A DNA stretch of 64,000 nucleotides from Mesorhizobium sp. YC-39 (GTDB lineage: Bacteria; Pseudomonadota; Alphaproteobacteria; Rhizobiales; Rhizobiaceae). The notes below the pieces were generated by a model that made no database searches, was not told where the DNA came from, and was given only the letters and a program-made list of their open reading frames with translations. The translations under genes and the position numbers were made by a program. Location: contig NZ_JAOWPS010000007.1 of NCBI RefSeq assembly GCF_025753795.1, positions 109,937-173,936 on the forward strand, given 5' to 3'. Below are positions 35,330 to 43,994 of the stretch, one piece after another; the stretch's first letter is position 1, and every line of letters begins with the position of its first letter.

Positions 35330-37329
35330 GCAATCTCCTCAATCATCGTGCCATCGAACTCGGCATCGAACTGAGCGGTCTCGAAGTCTCGGCCGCGGAA
35401 TTGTCTTATCTCAACCGGACGCTCGCCTCGCGGAGCGCGGTTATGACGGACAAGGACGAATTCCTTTCCGATGCGGGTTCTCAAGGCTTGAACGACACCG
35501 CCGGACCCCTGTGAGCCAGACACCATCAAAACCACCTGCGCCGCCATTTGGGGGACATGCTGAGCGACTGTCGCCCGGTATGATTCGTCTAACTGGCCGA
35601 AGGGGGAGTCGAGAATCAGGGGTGCCACGGTGCCCTTGAGGAGGCGGAAACCGTCCGCGTTCTCGCGTTGCTTTGCAAACTCCACAAGCGCTGCGGTGAA
35701 TGCGAGACCGAGAAGCTGGTTCTCGCCACCAGACTTTGGAAGCTGTGTGCCAGCGTCGTTAACGAGACTGACGCCATAGTCGGCACTCATCCTGAGCCGA
35801 AAGTCTTTTCGTCCCGTTTGGGCAAGTATCCTATTGATGCTAGCACCCAAGACGCGGCGGGCGCTCGCCTCATCCTCGATAAGCTCCTTTTCGAGCTGTC
35901 CCTTGAGGCTTTCACAAAGGTTATTTCGCTTGATGAAGATTTGCGCCTCGGCGTCGCCTTGGACCTGCTTCTCAAGCTCGCGCTGCTTGGAAGCCTTCTC
36001 CGCCTCGGCGTCGCGGGCATCCCGTTCAGCGTTCCAGATTTTTTGCTGCTTTTCGCGTTCCTCATTGCGCAATTGATTTCGACGACGTTCACGCTCACCG
36101 ATCTCGCCGAAATTGATGCCGGCAAGCTTGTCCGAAATCTCGGTCAACAACGGCTCAAGTCTGGCAACGTCCGCTCGGGCATCTGCCTCGCGGCGATACG
36201 CGGCGTCAAGCTCGCCGGGCGCCCGCTCGCGCTTTTCCTTGAGTTGACTGATGATCGCGCGGATCGCATTCAACCGGCTGCGCAGCGTGTGGTTCGCCGC
36301 CTTCTTAAGAAGGCCAGCTACCAACAGGTGAGCCTCCGATCCGGGGTGGAGCGGAGCACCGCAGATACACTTTTCCATCTCGAGGAGGTCTTTGACGAAC
36401 TCCTCATTGTACGGCGAGGGTATCCGGCCCTTCGTCTCCTGGTTTTCCAGGTGATCAAATGTCTGTCCCGTGAGCTTCGTTGATACCAAGAAGCGGGCAT
36501 TGTCCCCGAGCCATTTTACCGTGTCGTCTTTGGCTGACATTTCGCGATCGCGCGCTCGCTTGAGAGCTTTTTCCGTATCCTCGCGCCTGGCTTGCAGTTC
36601 CTTGGCCGCGGCCGAGTTGCGGAGTTGCTCGTCGATGTCGGCGATCTGCTGTTGGATGCTGACGACCTCGTCCTTGAGCACCTCGGCCGTCTCGTGACTG
36701 CGGGCAATCTTGTCTCGAAGCCGTTCAATTTGGTCGTTGAGCGCATCGGCATTGGATCCGCCGCGCTTAGGCATCTGCTTACGGTATTGGCCGCCGACCT
36801 CTTCCAAGTCCTTGATGGCTGTCTTTACGAGGCTGCATCCAAGGATGTCCTGCACGGCGCTCCTGATCTCGTGACGCTTCTCCTCGCCGAGGAAGACCTC
36901 TGCATGTTCCCCGTCGAACAAAAAATGGCTCGCCATGCTTTTGGGGATTACGGTGTTGATGAATGTGTCTGGGTTCGACAGCTGCTCGCTGTGGCCACGA
37001 TCAAGTCGCATAACCGCAAAGCGCGCGTTTGGCGGCGCATAGCGTCGCGCTCGATAGCGGTAACCGTTATGCTCAAAGGCTACCTCAACATAGGCCGTGT
37101 TGCGGCCGGCGCGTGCGGCGTCGTGGTTGAGCAGATCATCCTTCTGCTCGAATTTCGGGGTCGTCATGCCGTAGAAGCACCACAGCATGGCATTCAAGAT
37201 GGTCGTCTTGCCGACCCCGTTCTCGGCGTGGATGAGGGTGACGTTCTTTTCCCGGTCGGTTGAAAATTCGATCTCCCGGGTGCCGCAGAAACAGCGAAAA
37301 TCGTTCAGCTCAATGCTCTCGACCCACAT
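35326..37329 (-). CDS. DndD-like SMC/Rad50-type ATPase
   Basis: A 667-residue SMC-family protein. It starts MWVESIELNDFRCF, with Walker A AENGVGKTTIL around residues 35-45, long coiled coils, a CxC motif (EKCICGAPLHPG) at the hinge, the ABC signature KSGGENQLLGLAF, and Walker B LILDSPFGQLDE near the C-terminus. It resembles DndD. Here it heads the restriction-like operon opposite sspABCD, so it is more likely the SspFGH-type ATPase than a modification enzyme. It starts 3 bp after the stop of a 54-residue ORF. Confidence 0.87.
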   Translation of the reverse strand: MWVESIELNDFRCFCGTREIEFSTDREKNVTLIHAENGVGKTTILNAMLWCFYGMTTPKFEQKDDLLNHDAARAGRNTAYVEVAFEHNGYRYRARRYAPPNARFAVMRLDRGHSEQLSNPDTFINTVIPKSMASHFLFDGEHAEVFLGEEKRHEIRSAVQDILGCSLVKTAIKDLEEVGGQYRKQMPKRGGSNADALNDQIERLRDKIARSHETAEVLKDEVVSIQQQIADIDEQLRNSAAAKELQARREDTEKALKRARDREMSAKDDTVKWLGDNARFLVSTKLTGQTFDHLENQETKGRIPSPYNEEFVKDLLEMEKCICGAPLHPGSEAHLLVAGLLKKAANHTLRSRLNAIRAIISQLKEKRERAPGELDAAYRREADARADVARLEPLLTEISDKLAGINFGEIGERERRRNQLRNEEREKQQKIWNAERDARDAEAEKASKQRELEKQVQGDAEAQIFIKRNNLCESLKGQLEKELIEDEASARRVLGASINRILAQTGRKDFRLRMSADYGVSLVNDAGTQLPKSGGENQLLGLAFTAALVEFAKQRENADGFRLLKGTVAPLILDSPFGQLDESYRATVAQHVPQMAAQVVLMVSGSQGSGGVVQALRTRIGKEFVLVRHNRAPRGERPVEIRQFRGRDFETAQFDAEFDGTMIEEIA

Positions 37330-37332
37330 TGG

Positions 37333-37497
37333 TCATCGACCTTTCAGGGGGGTGGCACGATCGATAATGTCGCGGAGTTTGCGGCGCCGCTCCGAATCCT
37401 TGTTCTTATTTTCGAAGTAGAATTCCCTCTGCACCGCGATTATTTCTTCGATAATGCGGGTACTGGCCTCATCCGGCTCTGTTGCAGCTTCGCTCAC
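37333..37497 (-). CDS. 54-residue ORF leading the SspFGH-like operon
   Basis: A GTG at 37497 with the ribosome site AGGTGAGG about 9 bases upstream opens a 54-residue frame. It is acidic at the N-terminus, then helical and basic (EFYFENKNKDSERRRKLRDI). It ends 3 bp before the DndD-like gene. The tight spacing and good ribosome site make it credible, although it is short and I recognise no family. Confidence 0.6.
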   Translation of the reverse strand: MSEAATEPDEASTRIIEEIIAVQREFYFENKNKDSERRRKLRDIIDRATPLKGR

Positions 37498-38185
37498 GAT
37501 TCGCCCCTCACCTATTTTCGCAGCACCTTCTCCGGAAATGGCATGCGAATGCAACGCCGATCTTGCACAATAGTAGTTGCGATGCCTCGAAACCATCAAG
37601 TCTAGCCTTGCTCCTGGCTCTACCGGACTTGAAAAGCAGCCAATGGCCGAAGCCGCGGCGGTCTTGTGCACCGAGCAACTCGCTAACGGCAGCACCAGGC
37701 ACGTCACCTGTTGGAGTAGGACCAACTCCGCCCGGGCGCTTGAGGGAACGTCTTTGACCGAAATGGAGGAGCGTCGCGGCGCGGGCGACAATGGCCGCGA
37801 CCGATCTTGGCCACTGAGGCGTTCCTTTCGCGTATTCTTCCCAAGCCACGCCCACGGCGTCCTCGAATGGATTGGGTCTGACCGAAGACCGTCTTCGCTG
37901 CGCTCAGTCTCGATCGCCGTCCCGCAACGCCGGCACTGCGTTTTCTTCCCCTGGTCGAACCACCCCACCACACGCGCGTCGTGGGGACCCGGTTTTGCGC
38001 GTCCATTCCTCGCGATCCAAGAAAGCCTCGCGTCGCCGCCTTCCACTTCGTTTCAGCCCCTAAGGACCACCCCATTGCACAAGCGCAACGGGAACCCGGT
38101 GGGTGCAGATCGATCGTCTCCGGTCTCACGACCACCATCGAGGCCGCGATGGGCGCGGCCCGAGAAAACAGAAGGAACCACCACA
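37498..38185. other. Intergenic region between divergent genes
   Basis: A stretch of 688 bp between the leftward operon and the DUF736 gene. It should contain promoters for both directions, but I cannot point to convincing boxes. A long open minus-strand frame (to 38046) has a possible CRRCG zinc-ribbon-like motif but no supported start, so I leave it uncalled. Confidence 0.4.
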
Positions 38186-38503
38186 ATGGCTACGATCGGC
38201 ACATTCTCGCGCACCGCAAACGGCTTTTCCGGCTCGGTGAAGACCGTCAACCTTAACATCAAGACGGTGACGTTCGCCCCGGCTGACGGCGACAACGACA
38301 AGGATCCCGACTTCCGCATCTTCGCCGGTGCCACCGAGTTCGGGGCGGCAGGCAAGAAGACCTCGGGTGAAGGCCGCGACTACCACTCCGTCAAGCTCGA
38401 CGATCCAAGCTTCCCTGCACCGATCTATGCGAGCCTGGTCGAGACCGAGACCGAGACCGAGGGCGAGTTCTCGCTCATTTGGTCCCGCCGCACAGCCGAA
38501 TAG
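38186..38503 (+). CDS. DUF736 family protein
   Basis: A 105-residue DUF736 protein: MATIGTFSRTANGFSGSVKT, a central FRIFAGATEFGAAGKKT and the ending PIYASLVETETEGEF-like segment followed by LIWSRR. Such genes are typical cargo of conjugative elements and plasmids in alphaproteobacteria, and their function is unknown. The start at 38186 has an AAGGAACC ribosome site; a longer frame from 37577 is rejected. It is a hint that the island once belonged to a conjugative element. Confidence 0.85.
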   Translation: MATIGTFSRTANGFSGSVKTVNLNIKTVTFAPADGDNDKDPDFRIFAGATEFGAAGKKTSGEGRDYHSVKLDDPSFPAPIYASLVETETETEGEFSLIWSRRTAE

Positions 38504-38813
38504 TTCGGCCAACACGGAGCCCCACCGCAAGATGGGGCTCCGTCATGTCCAGGTTCGCCACAACTCTCCTACCGATAGTGGATTGTTCGACACATAGGCG
38601 GCGACAATGTCGGCGGCGATCGACACCATATAGGTACGATACACTGGATTGGACGGTGCGTTCTTGGCGCATTGTCGGCTCCGACGGTGGCAGAAACACT
38701 TTGGAATCAGTGGCTTGATCTCGAAGTGTATCTGAAACCGCCGGGCCTTGTCTGCCCAAAATCAGGATTCATTCAATAATATCAGCAGCTTGCCGTTTAT
38801 GGACGCGCACTAG
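38504..38813. other. Intergenic region, nothing recognised
   Basis: Some 310 bp after the DUF736 gene. I see no convincing feature beyond a short GGCTCCGT/ACGGAGCC stem with a CCACCGCAAGATG loop near 38514-38544 that could end DUF736 transcription. Confidence 0.4.
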
Positions 38814-39128
38814 CTAGTTACAATGGTCTCGCTTTCGCGTCTTGCGCTGGGTCGCTAGAACAAATTTCTGGGCGTCCGCGCCGGTGATGGTAGTCGTTCT
38901 CTGCATGCCTTCACCGACATTCACGAAATCCCTCACGAATGTTACAAGGCCTTTCTGTCCCTTTACTGTTGTGAAGCCACTATCTTGGCAAGCTTTCAAG
39001 AATTCCTTGGTGCGTCCTTGTTCGATGATGGTACGGAGATGCAGCATCATCCCTTCGATCGGAATTTCCCTGACGTGAGGGCGTCGCTCACCAGCGTATG
39101 CAGATGGTGCAGCAGGCTTCTTTGCCAT
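38814..39128 (-). CDS. Small protein of unknown function
   Basis: A 104-residue basic protein with a Lys/Ala-rich start (MAKKPAAPSAYAGERRPHV) and a compact middle around MLHLRTIIEQGRTKEFLKAC. I do not recognise the family. It lies 13 bp downstream of a lipoprotein gene on the same strand, so the two are probably co-transcribed. Confidence 0.6.
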   Translation of the reverse strand: MAKKPAAPSAYAGERRPHVREIPIEGMMLHLRTIIEQGRTKEFLKACQDSGFTTVKGQKGLVTFVRDFVNVGEGMQRTTTITGADAQKFVLATQRKTRKRDHCN

Positions 39129-39141
39129 TTGTATCCCCTAT

Positions 39142-40272
39142 TTATGGTCCGAGAACACCGTCGAGAAATCTGTTTAGTGTTCTGCTTGATCGTTGGTCCT
39201 CTTCATCTCTCTTTTGGATAATTAAAGCCTTCTGAACGTCATTAGCTTGGGTAACAAATTCCCTTTGCTCCCTCTTTTCAGCCGCACTCCTTGCTTCTGC
39301 GACCGTAAGCGAGCCCACTCTGGGCAGTTGCATTACAATCGTAAGCGAATGAACGTCGTCACGCTGTCTGTTGGCTTTGAGCATTGCCTGCTTCACGTTT
39401 GTGCCTGACAGCGGGGTGAGTTGCAGCTGAGGGTTCAATCCGCTCTTGAGCGTGGTCGTAAATATCATGTCCACGGTTTCAGTCGGTACCGGCGGCGTTT
39501 CGGCGGCCGTGAGCAGCTCAGCTTCGGTTTTCTCGCCGATCAAATTGCCCGATTGGTTCTTATTGACAAACCCGCGCACAATGTCCCTAAGCCCAAGCGT
39601 CCCGGTTATCGGATAAACGATATGAGATCGGCTTGGTTGAAGTTTATCCTCACGAAGATCATTGCATCTTCGTATCAATGGCAGATTCCCAAGCAAGAGA
39701 TCAACTCGATCGGCGGCGACCCAGGTGTCTTGACTTTTTCGCTTTCCTTCGACAGATGCACTAATGGGGGTTGTTAGAGTGCCTCTAGTGAGCACGCTTA
39801 GGAGATCGACACTTCCGTCTAAGCTGTCGGTCTGCGTCATGTCAAAATCAAACCTATATCCAATAAACATCTTCGAATATGTTTCGACAATATATTCTAG
39901 TTCTGGATCGGGCTGGCGCAGATTCTTGTAGCCAGATACTAGAAATTTATCGAACGCATCCGCCTCGTGTCGAGCACGACGCTCCCTTCGATCATCTTCG
40001 CTCAGTGTTCCGCTTGGGTCCGTCGGAGTAAACTTTGCCAGCTGATCTCTGTTGAGTTCCGCTGCGATTTGTTTGTTCGCGTCGATGGCGCCGACTGCAT
40101 CGTCGAGAAGGCTGATGATCCCATCGCGCATCTCGCATCTTATTGCCTCGGAAATGGTCGTTGGATCAATCCCGACCACTTGATCTGTCGAAGGCACGCC
40201 TACGCAGGATGATAGAAGACAACCTGCTCCCAAAGCACTAGCTGCGCGCTTGCGCAGACACGACAAATCCAT
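39142..40272 (-). CDS. Putative lipoprotein of unknown function
   Basis: A 376-residue protein starting MDLSCLRKRAASALGAGCLL, with a signal peptide and lipobox-like cysteines (GAGC, LSSC). The mature part is polar with a helical N-terminal half and a C-terminal EKREQREFVTQANDVQKAL helix. The start at 40272 is preferred because it begins the signal peptide; a frame from 40362 adds 30 residues. I do not recognise the family. With the small gene at 38814 it forms a two-gene unit. Confidence 0.65.
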   Translation of the reverse strand: MDLSCLRKRAASALGAGCLLSSCVGVPSTDQVVGIDPTTISEAIRCEMRDGIISLLDDAVGAIDANKQIAAELNRDQLAKFTPTDPSGTLSEDDRRERRARHEADAFDKFLVSGYKNLRQPDPELEYIVETYSKMFIGYRFDFDMTQTDSLDGSVDLLSVLTRGTLTTPISASVEGKRKSQDTWVAADRVDLLLGNLPLIRRCNDLREDKLQPSRSHIVYPITGTLGLRDIVRGFVNKNQSGNLIGEKTEAELLTAAETPPVPTETVDMIFTTTLKSGLNPQLQLTPLSGTNVKQAMLKANRQRDDVHSLTIVMQLPRVGSLTVAEARSAAEKREQREFVTQANDVQKALIIQKRDEEDQRSSRTLNRFLDGVLGP

Positions 40273-40707
40273 TGATGCGTCCCCCGACGAGCCCTCCTCA
40301 AGGCTAAGCTTGGAATACAGTCGGAAGGAGGACTTTTTGTCAATGGGTCGTCGCAGGTACAAACCCTCGACGGACGCATTAAATACTTGCTGGTACGTTG
40401 ATGTCGGCGAGTCCGGTGGTCACCGGGCATCATCGAAAGGAACAACCACGATAGGCATCCTCTATGCGACTGCCTTGGCTTGCCGTGCCCTGCCTGGGTT
40501 GCGAACTGCTCGACGCTCGCCATCGGCGGGTGGTGCGGGCCTGAATGACTTCGAATCTAATTTCACCAGCCGCTCGTGGGATTGTAGCACCGGCCGTCAC
40601 CCATTGAGATATGCCAGCAATTTAGTCATATTTCCACCTTGCGCGCTACAGACAGCTGATTGCCTAAGAAGTCCTAAGAATATTCGGCCATTTGCCGTAC
40701 GGTTGAG
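40273..40707. other. Intergenic region between divergent genes
   Basis: A 435-bp stretch before the HNH-AAA gene. Short frames on both strands show no family features. It probably holds the promoters of the lipoprotein gene and of the HNH-AAA operon, but no clear box is visible. Confidence 0.4.
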
Positions 40708-43056
40708 ATGAGGTGCCCTGTGCTGTTTTTCAATCACGCTAAGCGTAACGACTTTTATCCGCATTCCCTGAGCGATTCGCGAATCCAGGAGCTCAAGCTC
40801 GACATACAGGGATACCTAACGCGTGACATAGTCGAAACCGCGCAAACCGACGTGCCGAATGTCTGGAAGTACCCGCTTGAACCCGACGTCATTGGCGGGC
40901 TGGCCAAACTTAGCGGCGAACGCTGTGCCTTCTGCGAGCGAATGAGCATCAGGCTCGACAGTTATCGTTTTCGACCTCCCGCCTACGCACTTTCCGACGG
41001 AGGCGCGGTAGCGAAGCCGTGCTATTTGTGGCTGGCTTTCAATTGGGACAACTTCTTTCCGATTTGTGATGAGTGCACTCCAGCGCGAAAAAACTACTTT
41101 CCCGTGATCGGGAAGCGAGTTGCAGTGCCAGATTTCAATTATGATGTCTTCCAAGGACCGGGTCTGGACTTAAAAGAGGACCACGTCCTATACTATCCAG
41201 GGCAAAGTCGTATCGCCCAAGCCTTTCAGATCCGGCTTGACGGGCACCTGACCGGCAACAGTAAAGCGGAACCGACGATTGCCCATTTCAGCTTAAACAG
41301 GCCTGCGCTCATCGACGAACGGGCGGCCTTCCTTGAGCAGATGATAGACGAATTGCTTGATGGCCCGTCGGGTGACCAGAACTATTCGTCGCTTTACCCA
41401 AATGCTCCCTACCCGAGCGCAGCATACCTTCTGGCTCTTAGAGTTGGTAGAGAGGTAAAGCGCCAAACGAAGCAAAAAATAAACCTTTCGCCGCTCGGAA
41501 TCGGCCCCTCACTTGCGCGGCTGTGGCGTGACACTGAAGCCCACTCCATAATCCTGCGCGCCATCGAGGAGGTACGACAGCAGGACGAGAACCGCAGCCT
41601 GCCTGACCCCGTTGCATCGATTGAGGAAACACTACCGAAACCTCAGGTGGATCTAAACCAGCCCCGCATTAAGCACGTACGTATACAGAACTTCAAATCT
41701 CTCGAATCGATTGAATTCAGCATGAAGGAACGAATGCCAGAGCTGTCCGTTGCGATGTCTGTGCCTAACGAATTCAGCGATGTGCCGGACGCTCCATGCC
41801 TGTTGATATTGGGCGAGAACGCTACCGGCAAAAGCAGCGTCCTTGAGGCGATTGCACTCACCTGCATTCCGACGATCTTGCGCGATCAATTGGGGGAAAA
41901 AGCTTCGGATCTCCTGCTAGATCCCGAGTATATGGGAAGTGCCGAACACGAGCCAATCAATCACGGGTTCGTCGAGGTTGAATTCTACGGCGCTCCGTCT
42001 CTTAAGCTTGTCCTTAATCGGTTGAACGGAACCTTGACGGATGAGTCCCATGCCGATCATCCCCTCATCTTTGCCTATGGCGCCCATCGTCTTTTCGATA
42101 GGGAGCAGCGCGACAGCGCTGTCAGGCATATCGACACGTTGTTCAAGCGAGACCGGCAGATCTCAAATCCTGAGCCGTGGCTTATCCAGCTCTCCAACAA
42201 GTCACCCGAGTCGCTCAACGAGGTCGTCAGCGCTCTGCGTCACATAATCCAGATCGACGGCCAATTCCGAAATATTGAGATAGAGCGAGACGATAACGGC
42301 AACGAGTATTGCGCAATCTACATACAACGAACAAATCCAGTGGGGATGCTGAAACAGCGTCTTAGCGTTGTTTCTTCAGGATATCGTGCTGTCGTTGCAG
42401 TGGTCTGCGACATCTTTTCCCGGCTTTTGGAGCTGGCCAAGTATGATCCACGCGCCGCCCGTCACGCTCGTGCGATCATCCTGATCGACGAGATCGAGGC
42501 TCATTTGCACCCGCGGTGGAAGATGCAGATCGTCTCAGGTCTCCGCCGCGCACTGCCGCGTTCCACATTTATTTTCACTAGTCACGACCCTCTTTGTCTC
42601 AGGGGAATGTTTGATGGTGAGGTTATGATGCTGAACCGCTTCCGCAATCGGCAGGGCGAGAGCGATAGCCGAATGAACGAAGTCGTGGAGCAGATAAGTG
42701 ACTTTTCAAACATAGAAAGCCTGACGATCGACCAGTTGCTGACCTCTGATATATTTCAGCTGTTCACGACTGACGACCGTCGGATAGAGGCGACATTCGC
42801 CGAGGTGCCGGCAATTTTAAAGAAGGAAAAGGATCGGCAAACAGTTACTGAGCGCGAGCAAACCATTCTCAGGGCCTTTCGCCAGGAGATCAGTGACGGA
42901 ATGCCGTACGGCAAGACAGAAGTCGCCAGGGCGGTGCAAGAGGCCGTGGCCGAATACATCGCCGAGCGCAGAGATAAAGATAAGAAAGATAACAATGAGG
43001 CGCGGGAGCGTGCGAAGGATGCAGTTAAGAACTACCTCAGGGAAGTGCTCGAATGA
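40708..43056 (+). CDS. Degenerate HNH domain fused to AAA ATPase (Septu PtuA-like)
   Basis: A 782-residue protein in two parts. Residues 60-135 resemble the HNH fold of PtuB-like nucleases, with zinc cysteines C73/C76 (RCAFCER) and C120/C123 (PICDEC). The catalytic histidine of the usual IEHFRPK is replaced by arginine in SYRFRP. Residues 320-700 are an ABC-type AAA domain: GENATGKSS at 369-377, signature-like SSGYRAVVAVV, and Walker B IILIDEIEAHLHPRW at about 590-604. A charged C-terminal helix follows. It overlaps a second HNH gene (ATGA), giving a PtuA-PtuB-like order. Fusion of an apparently dead HNH to the ATPase is unusual. Confidence 0.8.
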   Translation: MRCPVLFFNHAKRNDFYPHSLSDSRIQELKLDIQGYLTRDIVETAQTDVPNVWKYPLEPDVIGGLAKLSGERCAFCERMSIRLDSYRFRPPAYALSDGGAVAKPCYLWLAFNWDNFFPICDECTPARKNYFPVIGKRVAVPDFNYDVFQGPGLDLKEDHVLYYPGQSRIAQAFQIRLDGHLTGNSKAEPTIAHFSLNRPALIDERAAFLEQMIDELLDGPSGDQNYSSLYPNAPYPSAAYLLALRVGREVKRQTKQKINLSPLGIGPSLARLWRDTEAHSIILRAIEEVRQQDENRSLPDPVASIEETLPKPQVDLNQPRIKHVRIQNFKSLESIEFSMKERMPELSVAMSVPNEFSDVPDAPCLLILGENATGKSSVLEAIALTCIPTILRDQLGEKASDLLLDPEYMGSAEHEPINHGFVEVEFYGAPSLKLVLNRLNGTLTDESHADHPLIFAYGAHRLFDREQRDSAVRHIDTLFKRDRQISNPEPWLIQLSNKSPESLNEVVSALRHIIQIDGQFRNIEIERDDNGNEYCAIYIQRTNPVGMLKQRLSVVSSGYRAVVAVVCDIFSRLLELAKYDPRAARHARAIILIDEIEAHLHPRWKMQIVSGLRRALPRSTFIFTSHDPLCLRGMFDGEVMMLNRFRNRQGESDSRMNEVVEQISDFSNIESLTIDQLLTSDIFQLFTTDDRRIEATFAEVPAILKKEKDRQTVTEREQTILRAFRQEISDGMPYGKTEVARAVQEAVAEYIAERRDKDKKDNNEARERAKDAVKNYLREVLE

Positions 43057-43212
43057 GACGCGTCGATCGTTCGCAAAGTGCCGAACCGTCGATCCTGCAC
43101 AAACCGGACAAGGACGGCAGAACAGAGCTTGATCGTATCCCCACGGTGACGGCCGCCTTGCTGAGGTAGGCTGAAGGCTGCAAGTCCTAGTGGTAGCACT
43201 AGGAACAGTCCT

Positions 43213-43605
43213 ATGACGAAGCAGCATGTGGAGGTGATCACGTCCGTCGAGCGCCGCCGACGGTGGTCTCGTAAAGAGAAGGAACGGCTGGTTGCGGCGT
43301 GTCTAGAGCCGAACGCCAGCGTATCGGAGATCGCCCGCTCGGCGGGCATCCATGCCGGTCAGTTGTTCCGTTGGCGCAAAGAGCTCTGCCAGATCTCCGC
43401 GCCATCGGTGCCGCAGTTCATGCCGGTGAAGGTTGTCGCGGCACTGCCGGGGTCTGGGGCCGCGGAAACCAAATCGCCGCCGCTACCTCGCAAGAAGACG
43501 AGCACGGTGACGATTGAGCTTGGCCGCGGCCGGCGCATTCGTGTGGAGAGCGACATCGACACGGAGGCCTTGGGCCGGATCCTGGATGTGCTGGAGCGGC
43601 GATGA
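43213..43605 (+). CDS. tnpA: IS66 TnpA (OrfA)
   Basis: A 130-residue IS66 accessory protein with an HTH-like region (RRRRWSRKEKERLVAACLEP and SVSEIARSAGIHAGQLFRWR). It overlaps tnpB by 4 bp (ATGA). Confidence 0.92.
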   Translation: MTKQHVEVITSVERRRRWSRKEKERLVAACLEPNASVSEIARSAGIHAGQLFRWRKELCQISAPSVPQFMPVKVVAALPGSGAAETKSPPLPRKKTSTVTIELGRGRRIRVESDIDTEALGRILDVLERR

Positions 43606-43949
43606 TCCCGGTCCCGAGCGGTGTGAAGGTGTGGCTCGCCACTGGCTTTACGGATATGCGCAAGGGCTTCCCCGGCCTCGCATTGATGGTGCAGGAGACG
43701 TTGAAGCGCGATCCGCACAGTGGTCATTTGTTCTGTTTCCGCGGGCGGCAGGGTGGCCTGGTCAAGGTGATCTGGCACGACGGCCAGGGTGCCTGCCTGT
43801 TCACGAAGAAGCTCGAGCGTGGCCGGTTCATCTGGCCATCGGCAGCCGACGGCACGGTGGTGATCACGCCCGCACAGCTCGGCTACCTGCTCGAAGGCAT
43901 CGACTGGCGGATGCCGCAAAAAACCTGGCGTCCGAGCTCGGCGGGATGA
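43602..43949 (+). CDS. tnpB: IS66 TnpB (OrfB)
   Basis: A 115-residue IS66 OrfB protein: IPVPSGVKVWLATGFTDMRK, then HSGHLFCFRGRQGGLVKVIW and a C-terminal EGIDWRMPQKTW. It is required for IS66 transposition in studied relatives. Confidence 0.94.
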   Translation: MIPVPSGVKVWLATGFTDMRKGFPGLALMVQETLKRDPHSGHLFCFRGRQGGLVKVIWHDGQGACLFTKKLERGRFIWPSAADGTVVITPAQLGYLLEGIDWRMPQKTWRPSSAG

Positions 43950-43994
43950 GCAAAACCGCTGGCATGGCGGGAGCGAATATGATTCCCTCGCGCC

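Noticed and set aside
37333..38046. 237-residue minus-strand frame upstream of the DndD-like gene
   Set aside because: Only the last 54 codons have a ribosome site and sensible composition; the rest lacks a supported start and any family feature.
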